Assembly (NCBI GenBank): GCA_026394015.1
Contig: JAPKZA010000493.1
Coordinates: forward strand, 1 to 63,412
Reading direction: 5' to 3'
Length of the DNA: 63,412 bases
Source: Acidobacteriota bacterium
GTDB lineage: Bacteria; Acidobacteriota; Terriglobia; Bryobacterales; Bryobacteraceae
Each line of letters opens with the position of its first letter. Within the stretch, counting starts at the first letter, position 1. A program made the position numbers and the translations under genes. Positions 43,910 through 54,959 of this stretch are shown piece by piece. The notes beneath the pieces are model-generated. The model saw nothing but the letters and a program-made list of their open reading frames with translations. It searched no databases and was not told the DNA's origin.

Positions 43910-44338
43910 ATGCTGTGGTGGATCTGGCTCGTCGCTGGTCTCGCCCTGATGCTCGGAGAGCTACTCACTCCCGGCGGCTTCTATCTCTTGTTTTTCGGCA
44001 TCGGAGCCAGCGCCACCGCCCTCGCGGCGGCGCTCGGCCTCGGTGACCTCACCGCACAAACGCTCGTTTTCCTCGGCGTCTCCCTCGGCGCCCTGGCCCT
44101 TTTCCGTCGCCCCCTCCTCGCCCGCCTCGCTAATTCCACTCCGCCTCCCCAGCAAGCGCTCACCGGCGAAATCGCCGTCCCTATGCACTTGATCCCCGCC
44201 CACGCCGTCGGCCAGGCCGAACTGCGCGGCACCGTCTGGTCCGCGCGTAACCTCGCCAACCGCCCCCTCCTCTCGGGCGAACGCTGCCGCGTCGAACGCA
44301 CCGAAGGATTAACGATATACTTGCGCCCGGAGAACTAA
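43910..44338 (+). CDS. NfeD-like membrane protein
   Basis: 142 residues: two to three hydrophobic helices (WWIWLVAGLALMLGELL, then FGIGASATALAAALGL and TAQTLVFLGVSLGALALF) followed by a small OB-fold domain (ALTGEIAVPMHLIPAHAVGQAELRGTVWSA). It is the short NfeD type, which normally pairs with an SPFH/stomatin protein in the membrane. Exactly such a gene follows after 4 nt. A strong ribosome site (CAGGAGG) precedes the ATG. The pair is thought to organise membrane quality control. Confidence 0.85.
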   Translation: MLWWIWLVAGLALMLGELLTPGGFYLLFFGIGASATALAAALGLGDLTAQTLVFLGVSLGALALFRRPLLARLANSTPPPQQALTGEIAVPMHLIPAHAVGQAELRGTVWSARNLANRPLLSGERCRVERTEGLTIYLRPEN

Positions 44339-44342
44339 TCCC

Positions 44343-45290
44343 ATGGCTGAACTGCTCGTCCTCGCGATCCTCTTCCTGGTCATCATCGTCATGGTGGCGA
44401 AAACCGCCATCGTCGTGCCCCAGCAAAGCGCCTTCGTCGTCGAACGCCTCGGTGCCTACAGCGGCACCATCAACGCCGGCTTCCACATCCTCATCCCCTT
44501 CCTCGACGTCATCCGCTACAAGCACTCGCTCAAAGAGCAGTCCATGGACATCCCGGAGCAGGTTTGCATCACCCGCGACAACGTCCAGGTCGCCGTCGAC
44601 GGCGTGCTCTATCTCAAGGTCCTCAACGCCGAACGCGCCTCCTACGGCATCTCCGACTACCAGTTCGCCATCATCCAACTCGCGCAAACCACCCTCCGCA
44701 GCGAGGTCGGCAAGATCGAACTCGACCGCACGTTCGAAGAACGCACCAACATCAACATCTCCGTCGTCAGCGAACTCGACAAAGCCTCCGAACCCTGGGG
44801 CGTCAAAGTCCTCCGCTCCGAAATTAAAAACATCACCCCGCCCGCCGACATCCTCGCCGCCATGGAAAAGCAGATGCGCGCCGAACGCGAAAAACGCGCC
44901 GTCATCCTGAACTCCGAAGGCGTCCGCGACTCCGCCATCAACCTCGCCGAGGGCGAAAAACAGAAGGTCATCAAAGCCTCCGAAGCCGACAAGCAAAAGC
45001 AGATTAACGAAGCCGAAGGCCAGGCCAACGCCATTCTCACGATCGCCGAAGCCTCCGCCACCAGCATCCGCCAGGTCGGACTCGCCATTCAAGATCCCGG
45101 CGGCCGCGAGGCGGTCCAACTCCGCGTCGCCGAGCAGTACGTCAACAGTTTCGCCGCCCTCGCCCAGTCTTCCAATACGATGATCGTGCCCGCCAACGTC
45201 GCCGATATCGCCGGCATGATCGGCACCGCCATGGGCGTTTTCCAATCCGCCCAGCGGGGGAGTTCGCCTCCCCCGCCCCCGTTCAATTAG
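44343..45290 (+). CDS. SPFH/stomatin-family (paraslipin-like) membrane protein
   Basis: 315 residues: one N-terminal transmembrane helix, then the SPFH domain ([32 protein letters not shown]) and a coiled C-terminal region ([44 protein letters not shown]) typical of QmcA/paraslipin. The protein forms large oligomeric rings in the membrane and works with NfeD. It is the second gene of the pair with the NfeD gene. Confidence 0.9.
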   Translation: MAELLVLAILFLVIIVMVAKTAIVVPQQSAFVVERLGAYSGTINAGFHILIPFLDVIRYKHSLKEQSMDIPEQVCITRDNVQVAVDGVLYLKVLNAERASYGISDYQFAIIQLAQTTLRSEVGKIELDRTFEERTNINISVVSELDKASEPWGVKVLRSEIKNITPPADILAAMEKQMRAEREKRAVILNSEGVRDSAINLAEGEKQKVIKASEADKQKQINEAEGQANAILTIAEASATSIRQVGLAIQDPGGREAVQLRVAEQYVNSFAALAQSSNTMIVPANVADIAGMIGTAMGVFQSAQRGSSPPPPPFN

Positions 45291-46198
45291 GCAAACGCCT
45301 TCCGCAGCACATCATAGCTCTTCTGCACGGCACCCAGCGGGTCGGCCTTGCCTTCCATCTCTAACGAGACCCAGCCCTTAAACCCGGCCGACTTCAGGAT
45401 CTTCGCAATCCGCGGATAGTCCAGATCCAGCGTGTACCACTCCCCGCCGCCGTAGTAAGTCTTCGCCTGCACAATCGTCGCCTGCGGAGCCAACTTCGTA
45501 ATCCCGGCGTACGGGTCGCCCGGATAGTTCCCGGTGTCCATGTTGATCCCCAACCACGGGGACGCCACGGCCTTGTGAATCTTCAGCAGCGTTTCGATGT
45601 TCGTCGTCAGCCCCCAATGGTTCTCGAGCGCCAGCGTAATCCCTTCCCGCTCACAAACCGGCAAGCACTTCCGAATCGACTCGACGCACCAATCGATCGC
45701 GTTCTGCTCCGTATACCCCGCAATCGCCGGCTCATCGCCCTTTACCTTCATCAAATCATCAAACGATTTAATGGTCTTCCAACGCCCCGAATTCAGCCGA
45801 ACGCAGGGGATTCCCAGCCGCGCCGCCAACTCCACGCAACCCACGGTATGCGCGATCATCTTGTCCCGTTCCGCGGCCTCCGGAAACACGAAGTCCTGAT
45901 GAATCGACAACATAGGCAGCGCCAGGCCCCGCTCGAATGCCATCCGTTTCAGCTTCGTCACGTAAGCCGGCGACTCGTCCACCATCTGCCGATGCAGAAT
46001 CTCCACGCCGTCGAATCCGATCGCCGCCGCGTGCTCAATCACCTTCTCGATACTGTATCGTTCGGTCTTAAAATGCCAGAATGAATAGGTCGACACCGCT
46101 AAGGGTTGACGTCGGGTTGGGCTAGCGGATTGTGCCGGCGCTGTCGATAAAAGGGAAAGCGGGCCTGCGGCCAGTACTGCACGTCGAGTAGTTGTCAT
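45287..46198 (-). CDS. Tat-exported sugar phosphate isomerase/epimerase
   Basis: About 300 residues, TIM-barrel xylose isomerase-like family. A twin-arginine-like motif [11 protein letters not shown] opens the shorter form, and the barrel starts with [36 protein letters not shown]. Metal ligands are likely in ALENHW (Glu), NMDTGNY (Asp) and SLEMEG (Glu). A longer frame starts at 46237 just 3 nt from the desaturase start; the ATG at 46198 places the Tat motif at the N-terminus and is preferred. It is convergent with the SPFH gene (4-nt overlap). It could act on the same type of sugar as the exported Gfo/Idh/MocA protein; that is inference. Confidence 0.8.
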   Translation of the reverse strand: MTTTRRAVLAAGPLSLLSTAPAQSASPTRRQPLAVSTYSFWHFKTERYSIEKVIEHAAAIGFDGVEILHRQMVDESPAYVTKLKRMAFERGLALPMLSIHQDFVFPEAAERDKMIAHTVGCVELAARLGIPCVRLNSGRWKTIKSFDDLMKVKGDEPAIAGYTEQNAIDWCVESIRKCLPVCEREGITLALENHWGLTTNIETLLKIHKAVASPWLGINMDTGNYPGDPYAGITKLAPQATIVQAKTYYGGGEWYTLDLDYPRIAKILKSAGFKGWVSLEMEGKADPLGAVQKSYDVLRKAFA

Positions 46199-46239
46199 AG
46201 GGGAACCTGCTAAGCTGAAGGAATTTCCAATCTTCATTT

Positions 46240-47448
46240 ATGATCACACAGGCTTCTGGGGCCACCCCTATCAACCGTTACGAAAAAGTTAACTGGATCA
46301 CCACCACCTTTTTCGGCATTTTCCATGTCGGTGCCCTCGCCGCACCGTTCTTTTTCGAATGGCGGTCTCTCGCCGTCGCTCTCGTACTCTACTGGATCAC
46401 CATCGGCTGGGGGATCGGCATGGGCTACCATCGCCTCCACACCCACCGCGCCTACACCGTCCCGAAATGGATCGAGCATCTGTTCGCCGTTTGCGGCACT
46501 CTCACCATGGAAGGCGGCCCCATCTTCTGGGTCGCGACGCATCGCATCCACCATCAACACTCTGACCAGGACGGTGATCCGCACACCCCGCGCCACGGCG
46601 CCTGGTGGTCCCACATGGGCTGGATCCTGTTCGGCGAAGCCAAGCACAACCAGACCAAGGCCATGATGAAGTACACGCCCGATCTGGCCAAGGACAACTT
46701 CTACCTCTGGCTCAACTCCTACCACTGGGTGCCCATCATCATCCTCTCGGCGATCCTGTTCGTCTGGGGCGGCTGGTCCATGTTCCTCTGGGCCACTTGC
46801 GTGCGCGTCGTCGCCGGCCTCCACTCCACGTGGCTCGTGAACTCGGCCACCCACCTGTGGGGTGCCCGCCGCTTCAATATCCGCGATGACTCCCGCAACA
46901 GTTGGTGGGTCGCCATCCTCACCTTCGGCGAAGGCTGGCACAACAATCATCATGCCCATCCCAACTCCGCCCGTCACGGCCTGGCGTGGTACGAATACGA
47001 TCAAACTTGGCTCCAAATCCGCTGCCTCGAAATCATCGGCGTAGCGAAAAACGTCAAAACTGCCAGCGTCGATACCCGCAAGCCGCATGCGATTCCGTTT
47101 CTGTCTCTTATGGGCCGCTCCCCTTCTGGCGCAGCCCGTCGAATTCAACCGCGACATTCGACCCATCCTCTCCGACCGCTGTTGGACCTGCCATGGCTCC
47201 GACGCCGCCGCCAAAGGCATCCGCCTCCGTCTCGACCAACCCACCGCCGTCGCCGCTGCCCGCCATCTCATCGTCGAACGCATCGCCACCCCCAACAAAG
47301 TCAAGCGCATGCCCCCGGCTCACACCGGCGCATCCCTGTCCCCCGCCGAGGTCACAACCCTGACCAAATGGGCCGACGCCGGGGCCCCCTGGCAGAAGCA
47401 CTGGGCCTACCTCCCCCCCACCCGCGAACCCAACCAGTCAATCGATAA
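46240..47448 (+). CDS. Acyl-CoA/fatty-acid desaturase, frame running 362 nt into the next gene
   Basis: Membrane diiron desaturase of the SCD1/Delta-9 type. The three His boxes are HRLHTH, HRIHHQHS and HNNHH, with four helices around them (for example LAVALVLYWITIGWGIGM). Known members are about 280-300 residues and end shortly after the segment here reading VAKNVKTASVD. In this sequence no stop follows: the frame continues through Arg/Pro-rich sequence to 47448, overlapping the next gene in another frame from 47087. The last 120 residues are almost certainly not a real domain, so either the stop was lost by mutation or the frame was altered. The ATG at 46240 is 41 nt from the divergent isomerase start. 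Confidence 0.85.
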   Translation: MITQASGATPINRYEKVNWITTTFFGIFHVGALAAPFFFEWRSLAVALVLYWITIGWGIGMGYHRLHTHRAYTVPKWIEHLFAVCGTLTMEGGPIFWVATHRIHHQHSDQDGDPHTPRHGAWWSHMGWILFGEAKHNQTKAMMKYTPDLAKDNFYLWLNSYHWVPIIILSAILFVWGGWSMFLWATCVRVVAGLHSTWLVNSATHLWGARRFNIRDDSRNSWWVAILTFGEGWHNNHHAHPNSARHGLAWYEYDQTWLQIRCLEIIGVAKNVKTASVDTRKPHAIPFLSLMGRSPSGAARRIQPRHSTHPLRPLLDLPWLRRRRQRHPPPSRPTHRRRRCPPSHRRTHRHPQQSQAHAPGSHRRIPVPRRGHNPDQMGRRRGPLAEALGLPPPHPRTQPVNR

Positions 47449-49813
47449 ATTCGTCCGCGCCCGGCTAACCCGCGAAGGCCTCTCCCCTGCCCCGGAAGCC
47501 CCCCGCGACACCCTCCTCCGCCGCGCCGCCCTCGACCTTACCGGCCTCCCGCCCCTCCCCGGCGAATTCGACGGCCTCTCCTACGAACAAGCCGTCGACC
47601 GCCTCCTCGCAAGTCCCCGCTACGCCGAACGCCTCACCGCCCGCTGGCTCGACGCCGCCCGCTACGCCGATTCCAACGGCTACCAAACCGACGGCGAACG
47701 CCAAATGTGGCGCTGGCGCGACTGGGTCCTCGATTCCTTCCGCGAAAACAAACCCTTCGATCAATTCGTCATCGAACAGGTCGCCGGAGACCTGCTCCCC
47801 AACGCGACCCTCAACCAAAAAATCGCCACCGGCTTCCAACGCAACCATCGAGGCAACGGCGAAGGCGGCATCGTCGCCGCCGAGTACCTCGCCGAATACG
47901 CCGCCGACCGCGTCGAAACCCTCTCCACCGTTTTCCTCGGCTCCACCATCGGCTGCGCCCGCTGCCACAACCACAAGTACGACCCCTTCACCCAGAAAGA
48001 GTTCTACCAACTCTACGCCTACTTCCACAACATCGGCGAACGCGGCCGCTACTTCAAATTCGGCAACACCCCGCCCTTCATCCACGCCCCCACCCCACCC
48101 CAACAAACCAAACTCGCCGACCTCGACCGCCGCCTCGCCGCCGCCGAAGCCAGCCTCCGCCCCGGCCGTGCCAAAGGCGCTCTCACCTGGAAGCCCACCC
48201 TCGATCTCGTCTCTCCCGAAAAGTACGCCCCGCATTACACCGCCCGCTTCTCCATCGCCACCAACTTCACCGCCCCCGCGCCCACCGCCAACATCGTCTC
48301 CAAAGCCCTCCCCGAAGCCGAATCCGCCGGCCTCCGCTTCGAACTCAAGGACGGTCACCTCCAAGTCAACCTCGTCCTCCGCTGGCTCGACGACGCCCTC
48401 CGCGTCGAAACCGAACGCGTCATCCAGCCCGGCGAATCCCACCACCTCGCCTTCACCTACGACGGCTCCAAACTCGCCGCCGGCATCAAAATCTACATCG
48501 ACGGCCAGCCCGAAAAAGTCCGCGTCTTAGTCGACGAACTCAACCAGGACTTCCTCGTCAAAGAACCCTTCGTCTTCGCCGCGCCCAACGTCCAGATCTT
48601 CGCCCGCGCCCTCCCCCCGCTCGAAGTCTCCTTCCTCGCTGGCACCGCTAAGGGCGAAGAAGCCGAACGCCGCCAGTTGCTCGAAACCAAAGACGCCAAA
48701 ACCTGGGCCGAAGTCACGAAAATCCGCCGCGAACGCGACGCCTTCCTCGACGACGTGCCCACCGTCATGGTCATGCAGGAAACCGGCAAGCCCCTCGACG
48801 CCCACATCCTCCTCCGCGGCGCTTACGACCACCCCGGCGAAAAAGTCTCCCCCGGCGTCCCCGCCATCCTTCAAAACGAACCCATCACGAACCGCCTCGA
48901 TCTCGCCCGCTGGCTCGTCTCCCGCTCCAACCCGCTCACCGCCCGCGTCACCGTCAACCGCTTCTGGCAGTCCTTCTTCGGCATCGGCCTCGTCAAAACT
49001 TCCGAAGATTTCGGAGCCCAAGGCGAATGGCCGTCCCACCCCGAACTCCTCGATTGGCTCGCCGTCGAGTTCATGGAGTCCGGTTGGAACGTGAAACAAC
49101 TCCTGCGGACCATCGTCCTCTCCGACACCTACCGCCAAGCCTCGAAGGTCACCCCCGAACTCCTCGCCCGCGACCCCGAAAACCGCCTCCTCGCCCGCGG
49201 CCCCCGCCTCCGTCTCGACGCCGGATCCGTCCGCGACCAAGCCCTCTACCTCTCCGGCCTCCTCGTCGAAAAAACCGGCGGCCCCTCCGTCAAGCCCTAT
49301 CAGCCCGCCGGCCTCTGGAAGGAACTCTCCGGCGGCGACGACTACAAACCCGACTCCGGCGACGCCCTCTACCGCCGCAGCCTCTATACCTTCTGGAAGC
49401 GCACCTCCCCGCCCCCCACCATGGCCAACTTCGACGCCGCCGGTCGCGAAATCTGCTCGGTCCGCGAATCCCGCACCAACACCCCCCTCCAAGCCCTCAA
49501 CCTCATGAACGACGTCACGTTCCTCGAAACCGCCCGCCGCCTCGCCGAAACCCTGATGACCCGCCCGGACGGCCTCGCCTACGGCTTCCGCCTCGTCACC
49601 GGCCGCCCGGCCTCACCAGCCGAACTCGCCGTCCTCAACGAGGCCCTCGCCACCCATCGCCAGACTTACCGCCAAGACGAACTCGCCGCCCGTAACCTCC
49701 TCGCCCACGGCGATTCCCCCCGCAACTCCAAACTCAACGTCTCCGACCTCGCGGCTCATACCCTTCTCGCCAGCATGCTCCTCAACCTCGACGAAGGAAT
49801 CACCAAACAATGA
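47087..49813 (+). CDS. Planctomycete-type cytochrome c/DUF1549/DUF1553 protein
   Basis: 908 residues, exported. A signal peptide ([12 protein letters not shown]) is followed by a small cytochrome c-like domain with a haem motif CWTCHG (Cys32, Cys35, His36), then DUF1549 ([31 protein letters not shown]) containing a second CARCHNHK motif at Cys290-Cys293-His294. A central LamG-like insert and DUF1553 ([44 protein letters not shown]) complete the protein. Such proteins are always paired with a DUF1501 gene, as here. A respiratory or oxidative role on polysaccharides has been suggested for the family but is unproven. The first 362 nt overlap the desaturase frame. Confidence 0.9.
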   Translation: MRFRFCLLWAAPLLAQPVEFNRDIRPILSDRCWTCHGSDAAAKGIRLRLDQPTAVAAARHLIVERIATPNKVKRMPPAHTGASLSPAEVTTLTKWADAGAPWQKHWAYLPPTREPNQSIDKFVRARLTREGLSPAPEAPRDTLLRRAALDLTGLPPLPGEFDGLSYEQAVDRLLASPRYAERLTARWLDAARYADSNGYQTDGERQMWRWRDWVLDSFRENKPFDQFVIEQVAGDLLPNATLNQKIATGFQRNHRGNGEGGIVAAEYLAEYAADRVETLSTVFLGSTIGCARCHNHKYDPFTQKEFYQLYAYFHNIGERGRYFKFGNTPPFIHAPTPPQQTKLADLDRRLAAAEASLRPGRAKGALTWKPTLDLVSPEKYAPHYTARFSIATNFTAPAPTANIVSKALPEAESAGLRFELKDGHLQVNLVLRWLDDALRVETERVIQPGESHHLAFTYDGSKLAAGIKIYIDGQPEKVRVLVDELNQDFLVKEPFVFAAPNVQIFARALPPLEVSFLAGTAKGEEAERRQLLETKDAKTWAEVTKIRRERDAFLDDVPTVMVMQETGKPLDAHILLRGAYDHPGEKVSPGVPAILQNEPITNRLDLARWLVSRSNPLTARVTVNRFWQSFFGIGLVKTSEDFGAQGEWPSHPELLDWLAVEFMESGWNVKQLLRTIVLSDTYRQASKVTPELLARDPENRLLARGPRLRLDAGSVRDQALYLSGLLVEKTGGPSVKPYQPAGLWKELSGGDDYKPDSGDALYRRSLYTFWKRTSPPPTMANFDAAGREICSVRESRTNTPLQALNLMNDVTFLETARRLAETLMTRPDGLAYGFRLVTGRPASPAELAVLNEALATHRQTYRQDELAARNLLAHGDSPRNSKLNVSDLAAHTLLASMLLNLDEGITKQ

Positions 49814-51168
49814 ACCGCCGCCACTTCCTCTCCTCCGCCGCCCTAGCTTCCCTGGCTAACGGTGCCACCGACTTCGCTCCCAAGGCCAAGCGCGTCATCT
49901 ATCTCTTCCAATCCGGCGCCCCCTCCCAACTCGAAACCTTCGATTACAAACCCGCCCTCGCCAAACTCCGCGGCACCGAACTGCCGGACTCGGTTCGCCA
50001 AGGCCAGCGCCTCACCGGCATGACCGCCACCCAAACCAGCTTCCCCCTCGCCCCCTCCCAATTCGCCTTCGCCCAACACGGCCAATCCGGCGCCTGGGTC
50101 AGCAGCCTCCTCCCCCACATCGCCAAGGTCGCCGACCGCCTCTGCTTCGTCAAATCCCTCCACACCGAAGCCATCAACCACGACCCCGCCGTCACCTTCT
50201 TCCAAACCGGCTTCCAAATCGCCGGCCGCCCCTCCATCGGTGCCTGGCTCTCCTACGGCCTCGGCAGCGAGAACAAAGACCTCCCCGCCTTCGTCGTCAT
50301 GATCTCGCAAGGAACGGGCAACCTCGCCGACCAGCCCCTCTACGACCGTTTATGGGGCAGCGGCTTTCTCCCGTCCAAGTACCAAGGAGTCAAGTTCCGC
50401 TCCAACGGCGACCCGGTGCTATTCCTCAAGAATCCCGAAGGAGTCACCCCCGCAACCCGCCGCCGCTACCTCGATGATCTCGCGAAATTGAACACGTTCA
50501 ATTTATCCGAAACCGGCGACCCCGAAATCTCGACGCGCATCGCCCAGTATGAAATGGCGTTCCGCATGCAAACCTCGGTCCCGGAGCTCACCGATCTTTC
50601 GAAGGAACCCGAACACGTCTTCGCCCGCTACGGCCCCGAGGCCCGCACCCCCGGCTCCTACGCCGCCAACTGCCTCCTCGCCCGCCGCCTCGCCGAACGC
50701 GGCGTCCGCTTCATCCAACTCTTCCATCGCGGTTGGGACCAACACAACCACCTCCCGAAACAAATCGTCAACCAGTGCCGAGACGTCGACCAACCCACCG
50801 CCGGGCTCATCGAAGATCTCGCCGAACGCGGCCTCCTCGATGAAACGCTCGTCGTCTGGGGCGGCGAATTCGGCCGCACCGTCTACAGCCAAGGCAAGCT
50901 CACCGCCGACGACTACGGCCGCGACCATCACCCCCGCTGCTTCTCCGTCTTTCTCGCCGGCGGCGGCATCAAACCCGGCATGAGCTTCGGCCAAACCGAC
51001 GACTTTTCGTACAACATCGTGAAGGACCCCGTCCACGTCCACGATCTTCACGCCACCATCCTCCGCCAACTCGGCGTCGACCACACCAAGCTCACGTACA
51101 AATTTCAAGGCCGCCACTTCCGCCTCACCGATGTCCACGGCGAAGTCGTCAAAGCCATCCTCTCGTAA
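49810..51168 (+). CDS. DUF1501 protein with Tat-like signal
   Basis: 452 residues. N-terminal [19 protein letters not shown] is a twin-arginine-type signal. The core has an alkaline phosphatase/sulfatase-like fold ([53 protein letters not shown]), the usual DUF1501 layout. Its start overlaps the stop of the cytochrome gene by 4 nt, so the two proteins are made together. The conserved pair is frequent in Planctomycetes, Verrucomicrobia and Solibacteres. The substrate and reaction are not established. Confidence 0.9.
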   Translation: MNRRHFLSSAALASLANGATDFAPKAKRVIYLFQSGAPSQLETFDYKPALAKLRGTELPDSVRQGQRLTGMTATQTSFPLAPSQFAFAQHGQSGAWVSSLLPHIAKVADRLCFVKSLHTEAINHDPAVTFFQTGFQIAGRPSIGAWLSYGLGSENKDLPAFVVMISQGTGNLADQPLYDRLWGSGFLPSKYQGVKFRSNGDPVLFLKNPEGVTPATRRRYLDDLAKLNTFNLSETGDPEISTRIAQYEMAFRMQTSVPELTDLSKEPEHVFARYGPEARTPGSYAANCLLARRLAERGVRFIQLFHRGWDQHNHLPKQIVNQCRDVDQPTAGLIEDLAERGLLDETLVVWGGEFGRTVYSQGKLTADDYGRDHHPRCFSVFLAGGGIKPGMSFGQTDDFSYNIVKDPVHVHDLHATILRQLGVDHTKLTYKFQGRHFRLTDVHGEVVKAILS

Positions 51169-51174
51169 ACCCCC

Positions 51175-52743
<1,569 letters not shown>

Positions 52744-53036
52744 CCGGCTTTCCGTCCCAACCAAACTGTTCGAGGCTGATCCGCGTGCCCATCACGGCCA
52801 CGCCCTCAGCCTCGAGCCGCATCACCTGCTCCACCCCGTTGGCCCCCCGCAGCAGCACCTTCCCGAATTTCGCCCCCGCCTTCCCCACCACCCGGTGCCA
52901 CGGCAGCCCCGGCTCAAACTGCTTTAAGCTCCAAGCCGCCTGCCGCGATCCCCGCGGGAACCCGGCCAACTCCGCCACGGCTCCATAGGTCGCCACCTTG
53001 CCAAACGGAATCCGCCGCACCACCGCCCGCATCTCT

Positions 53037-54242
53037 TCAAACATCCTTCACCAAGTTCCCATCGTCCAAACGAATCCCATCGACGCCCGCGTTCGTCAGT
53101 TTCAAGTCCAACCCCGCCCCCGCCGCCACAGCCAGCCCATTCGCCTCCGTCTTCACCGCAAACTCATTGTAAGGCAGCGTCATCCCCGTCCCCTTGAAAC
53201 GCTCCATCACCTTCGCCTTCGCCTCATCATCCACCACCTCCCGCGTCGTCTTATTCCCCCCCACCAAAAACTGCACGTGCGGCTTCCATCGCGCCTCGGG
53301 CCGAAACTTCCATTGCAACCCCGCCATGTACTGCAACGAATCCGCGCTCACGTTCGCCGGTTGATCCAACATCTTGCACCCGCCCACATCCACCACCCCA
53401 TATAGATTCGGCGTTAACCGAAAGGCCCCCTGCGCTCCTCCGCCCAAGCACTGCCCATCGTTCATTGTCATCACCTGCGTCCGGGCCATAAACTCGAGCA
53501 CCGGAGTCGTCTCCCGATCCGCCTCCAACTCCTCACTCCCCGTCGCCAACCCGCGCCGATAACTCCGAATCCCCGGCCGCGAATCCCGATGCCAAGGCAC
53601 CGTACCCCGCATCAGATTCGCCATACTTCGCGATGGGTTCAGCCAACTCCGCGCCATCATCCGCACCCAGTTGTTCGCAAACCGGTCTTCCAGCTTCCGA
53701 ATCAAAAACCGGTCCACCGCGTCCTCGGCCACCTGCCAGCCCATCCCGATCGTCGGCGTCACCACATGGTCCACCATTCCCTGCTGCGGCCACCGCGATT
53801 GAATCGCTCCAATCGATGCCTCGCTGAACGGTCCAATCTCGAACTGCGTACTGTAAGCGAACGAGTAAGCGGTCGCCCGCAATCGGCCCTTCCAGTAAGC
53901 CCGCGAAGACCCAAACTCCACCCGTCGATAGCGCGGGTCGTTTTGCGCAAAAATGAAACCGCTCACCGCCCCCTGCATCGGATGGCCGACGTAGTTGACG
54001 AGGGCAATATCCCCGTCCGCCCAACCCGACAGGCTTCCCACACTGTTCGCGTAGTTCCTGAGAAAAGGCCCCCGCAGTCCTCGCCGCGTGCCCGCCTCGG
54101 TCGACAACCGAAACCCGTGCTGGATCCCGACAAACAAGGCGGACTGGCGAAGCAAGGGCTCCCACGCAATCGAATCGGCCCATAATCTTGTCGCCGAACA
54201 CATTACCAACGCGGCCACCGCCACGCGATGAGCAATCGTCAT
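53037..54242 (-). CDS. Outer-membrane beta-barrel-like protein of unknown function
   Basis: 401 residues. A signal peptide (MTIAHRVAVAALVMCSATRLWA) leads into a beta-rich sequence with alternating hydrophobic and aromatic residues (VSGFIFAQNDPRYRRVEF, TAYSFAYSTQFEIGPFSEASIG, LQYMAGLQWKF). It could be an outer-membrane barrel of 10-14 strands. A longer minus frame to 55184 overlaps the next + gene and is not used. It is divergent from the peptidoglycan-associated cluster with a 99-nt gap. The ATL gene follows in the same transcript. Confidence 0.6.
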   Translation of the reverse strand: MTIAHRVAVAALVMCSATRLWADSIAWEPLLRQSALFVGIQHGFRLSTEAGTRRGLRGPFLRNYANSVGSLSGWADGDIALVNYVGHPMQGAVSGFIFAQNDPRYRRVEFGSSRAYWKGRLRATAYSFAYSTQFEIGPFSEASIGAIQSRWPQQGMVDHVVTPTIGMGWQVAEDAVDRFLIRKLEDRFANNWVRMMARSWLNPSRSMANLMRGTVPWHRDSRPGIRSYRRGLATGSEELEADRETTPVLEFMARTQVMTMNDGQCLGGGAQGAFRLTPNLYGVVDVGGCKMLDQPANVSADSLQYMAGLQWKFRPEARWKPHVQFLVGGNKTTREVVDDEAKAKVMERFKGTGMTLPYNEFAVKTEANGLAVAAGAGLDLKLTNAGVDGIRLDDGNLVKDV

Positions 54243-54341
54243 ACGATTACAAGGATCGCGCAACTGAGGGAAAAATTGCACGTTTCGCGCGTAAACTATC
54301 AGGGGAGGCATAATACTAGAACCCCTCTTTCGGCCCCTTCC

Positions 54342-54956
54342 ATGAACGTTCGCATTCGCATTAACGGCAATACCATCGTCGTGAGTAACACGGCCTTGAA
54401 ATCCGCGACTGTCGACCTCAGGCAACAGCGCCTCGACGACTCCGCCATCCAGGCCCTCCGCCGCATGTTGGCCACCGAAATCGGCGACGCCGCCCTTCGC
54501 TATTCCGAAAAGAAGGTGCTCGAAGAGGTCTCCAAACGAGTCGCCGCCCGCCGCTGGACCCAGATCAGCCTCGACCCCACTCCCCTGCTCGGCCACTCCG
54601 GTGGAGGCGAAGCCGCCAAGCCCGTCGCCCCCCCTCCTTCCCAAAACAAAGGGGGCTCTTCCGGCGCCAACGCCAAAGACGGTACCGGAACCGGCAGCGG
54701 CGGAGCAACCGGCTCTGGCGCCACACCCCCCGCCAAAGAACCCGACCTCACCTGGATCGAAATCCAAATCGTCGACGAGGACGGCAAACCCCTTCTCGGC
54801 GAAACCTACGAATTCACGAAGACCGATGGAGGCGTCGCCAAAGGCTCCACCACCGCCGCCGCCCTCCGCGCCGAGCAAATCCCCCCCGGTAAGTGCAAGC
54901 TGAAACTGCCGGACCTCCACAAAAACGGCTGGACCGCCCCCGGAAAGACGAGATAA
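54342..54956 (+). CDS. Protein with a regulatory-like beta-domain, first gene of a four-gene envelope cluster
   Basis: 204 residues without signal peptide. The N-terminal 85 residues are helical and charged (RRMLATEIGDAALRYSEKKVLEEVSKRVA). A Gly/Pro/Ser-rich linker (residues about 90-130) follows, and the C-terminal 60 residues form a beta-domain with WIEIQIVDEDGKPLLGETY. Sequences of the form 'VDEDGxPLxGxxY' occur in proteins around type VI or other contractile secretion modules and peptidoglycan-binding effectors. That family link is from memory and unverified. The gap to the next gene is 3 nt, so the products are likely co-translated. The ATG at 54342 has no good ribosome site; an upstream frame starts at 54228. 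Confidence 0.55.
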   Translation: MNVRIRINGNTIVVSNTALKSATVDLRQQRLDDSAIQALRRMLATEIGDAALRYSEKKVLEEVSKRVAARRWTQISLDPTPLLGHSGGGEAAKPVAPPPSQNKGGSSGANAKDGTGTGSGGATGSGATPPAKEPDLTWIEIQIVDEDGKPLLGETYEFTKTDGGVAKGSTTAAALRAEQIPPGKCKLKLPDLHKNGWTAPGKTR

Positions 54957-54959
54957 CCC

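Noticed and set aside
54276-54316. Promoter for the four-gene cluster (TTGCAC and a CATAAT-like box)
   Set aside because: The two boxes are about 27 nt apart and no other pairing gives a usual spacing, so no sigma-70 promoter can be supported.
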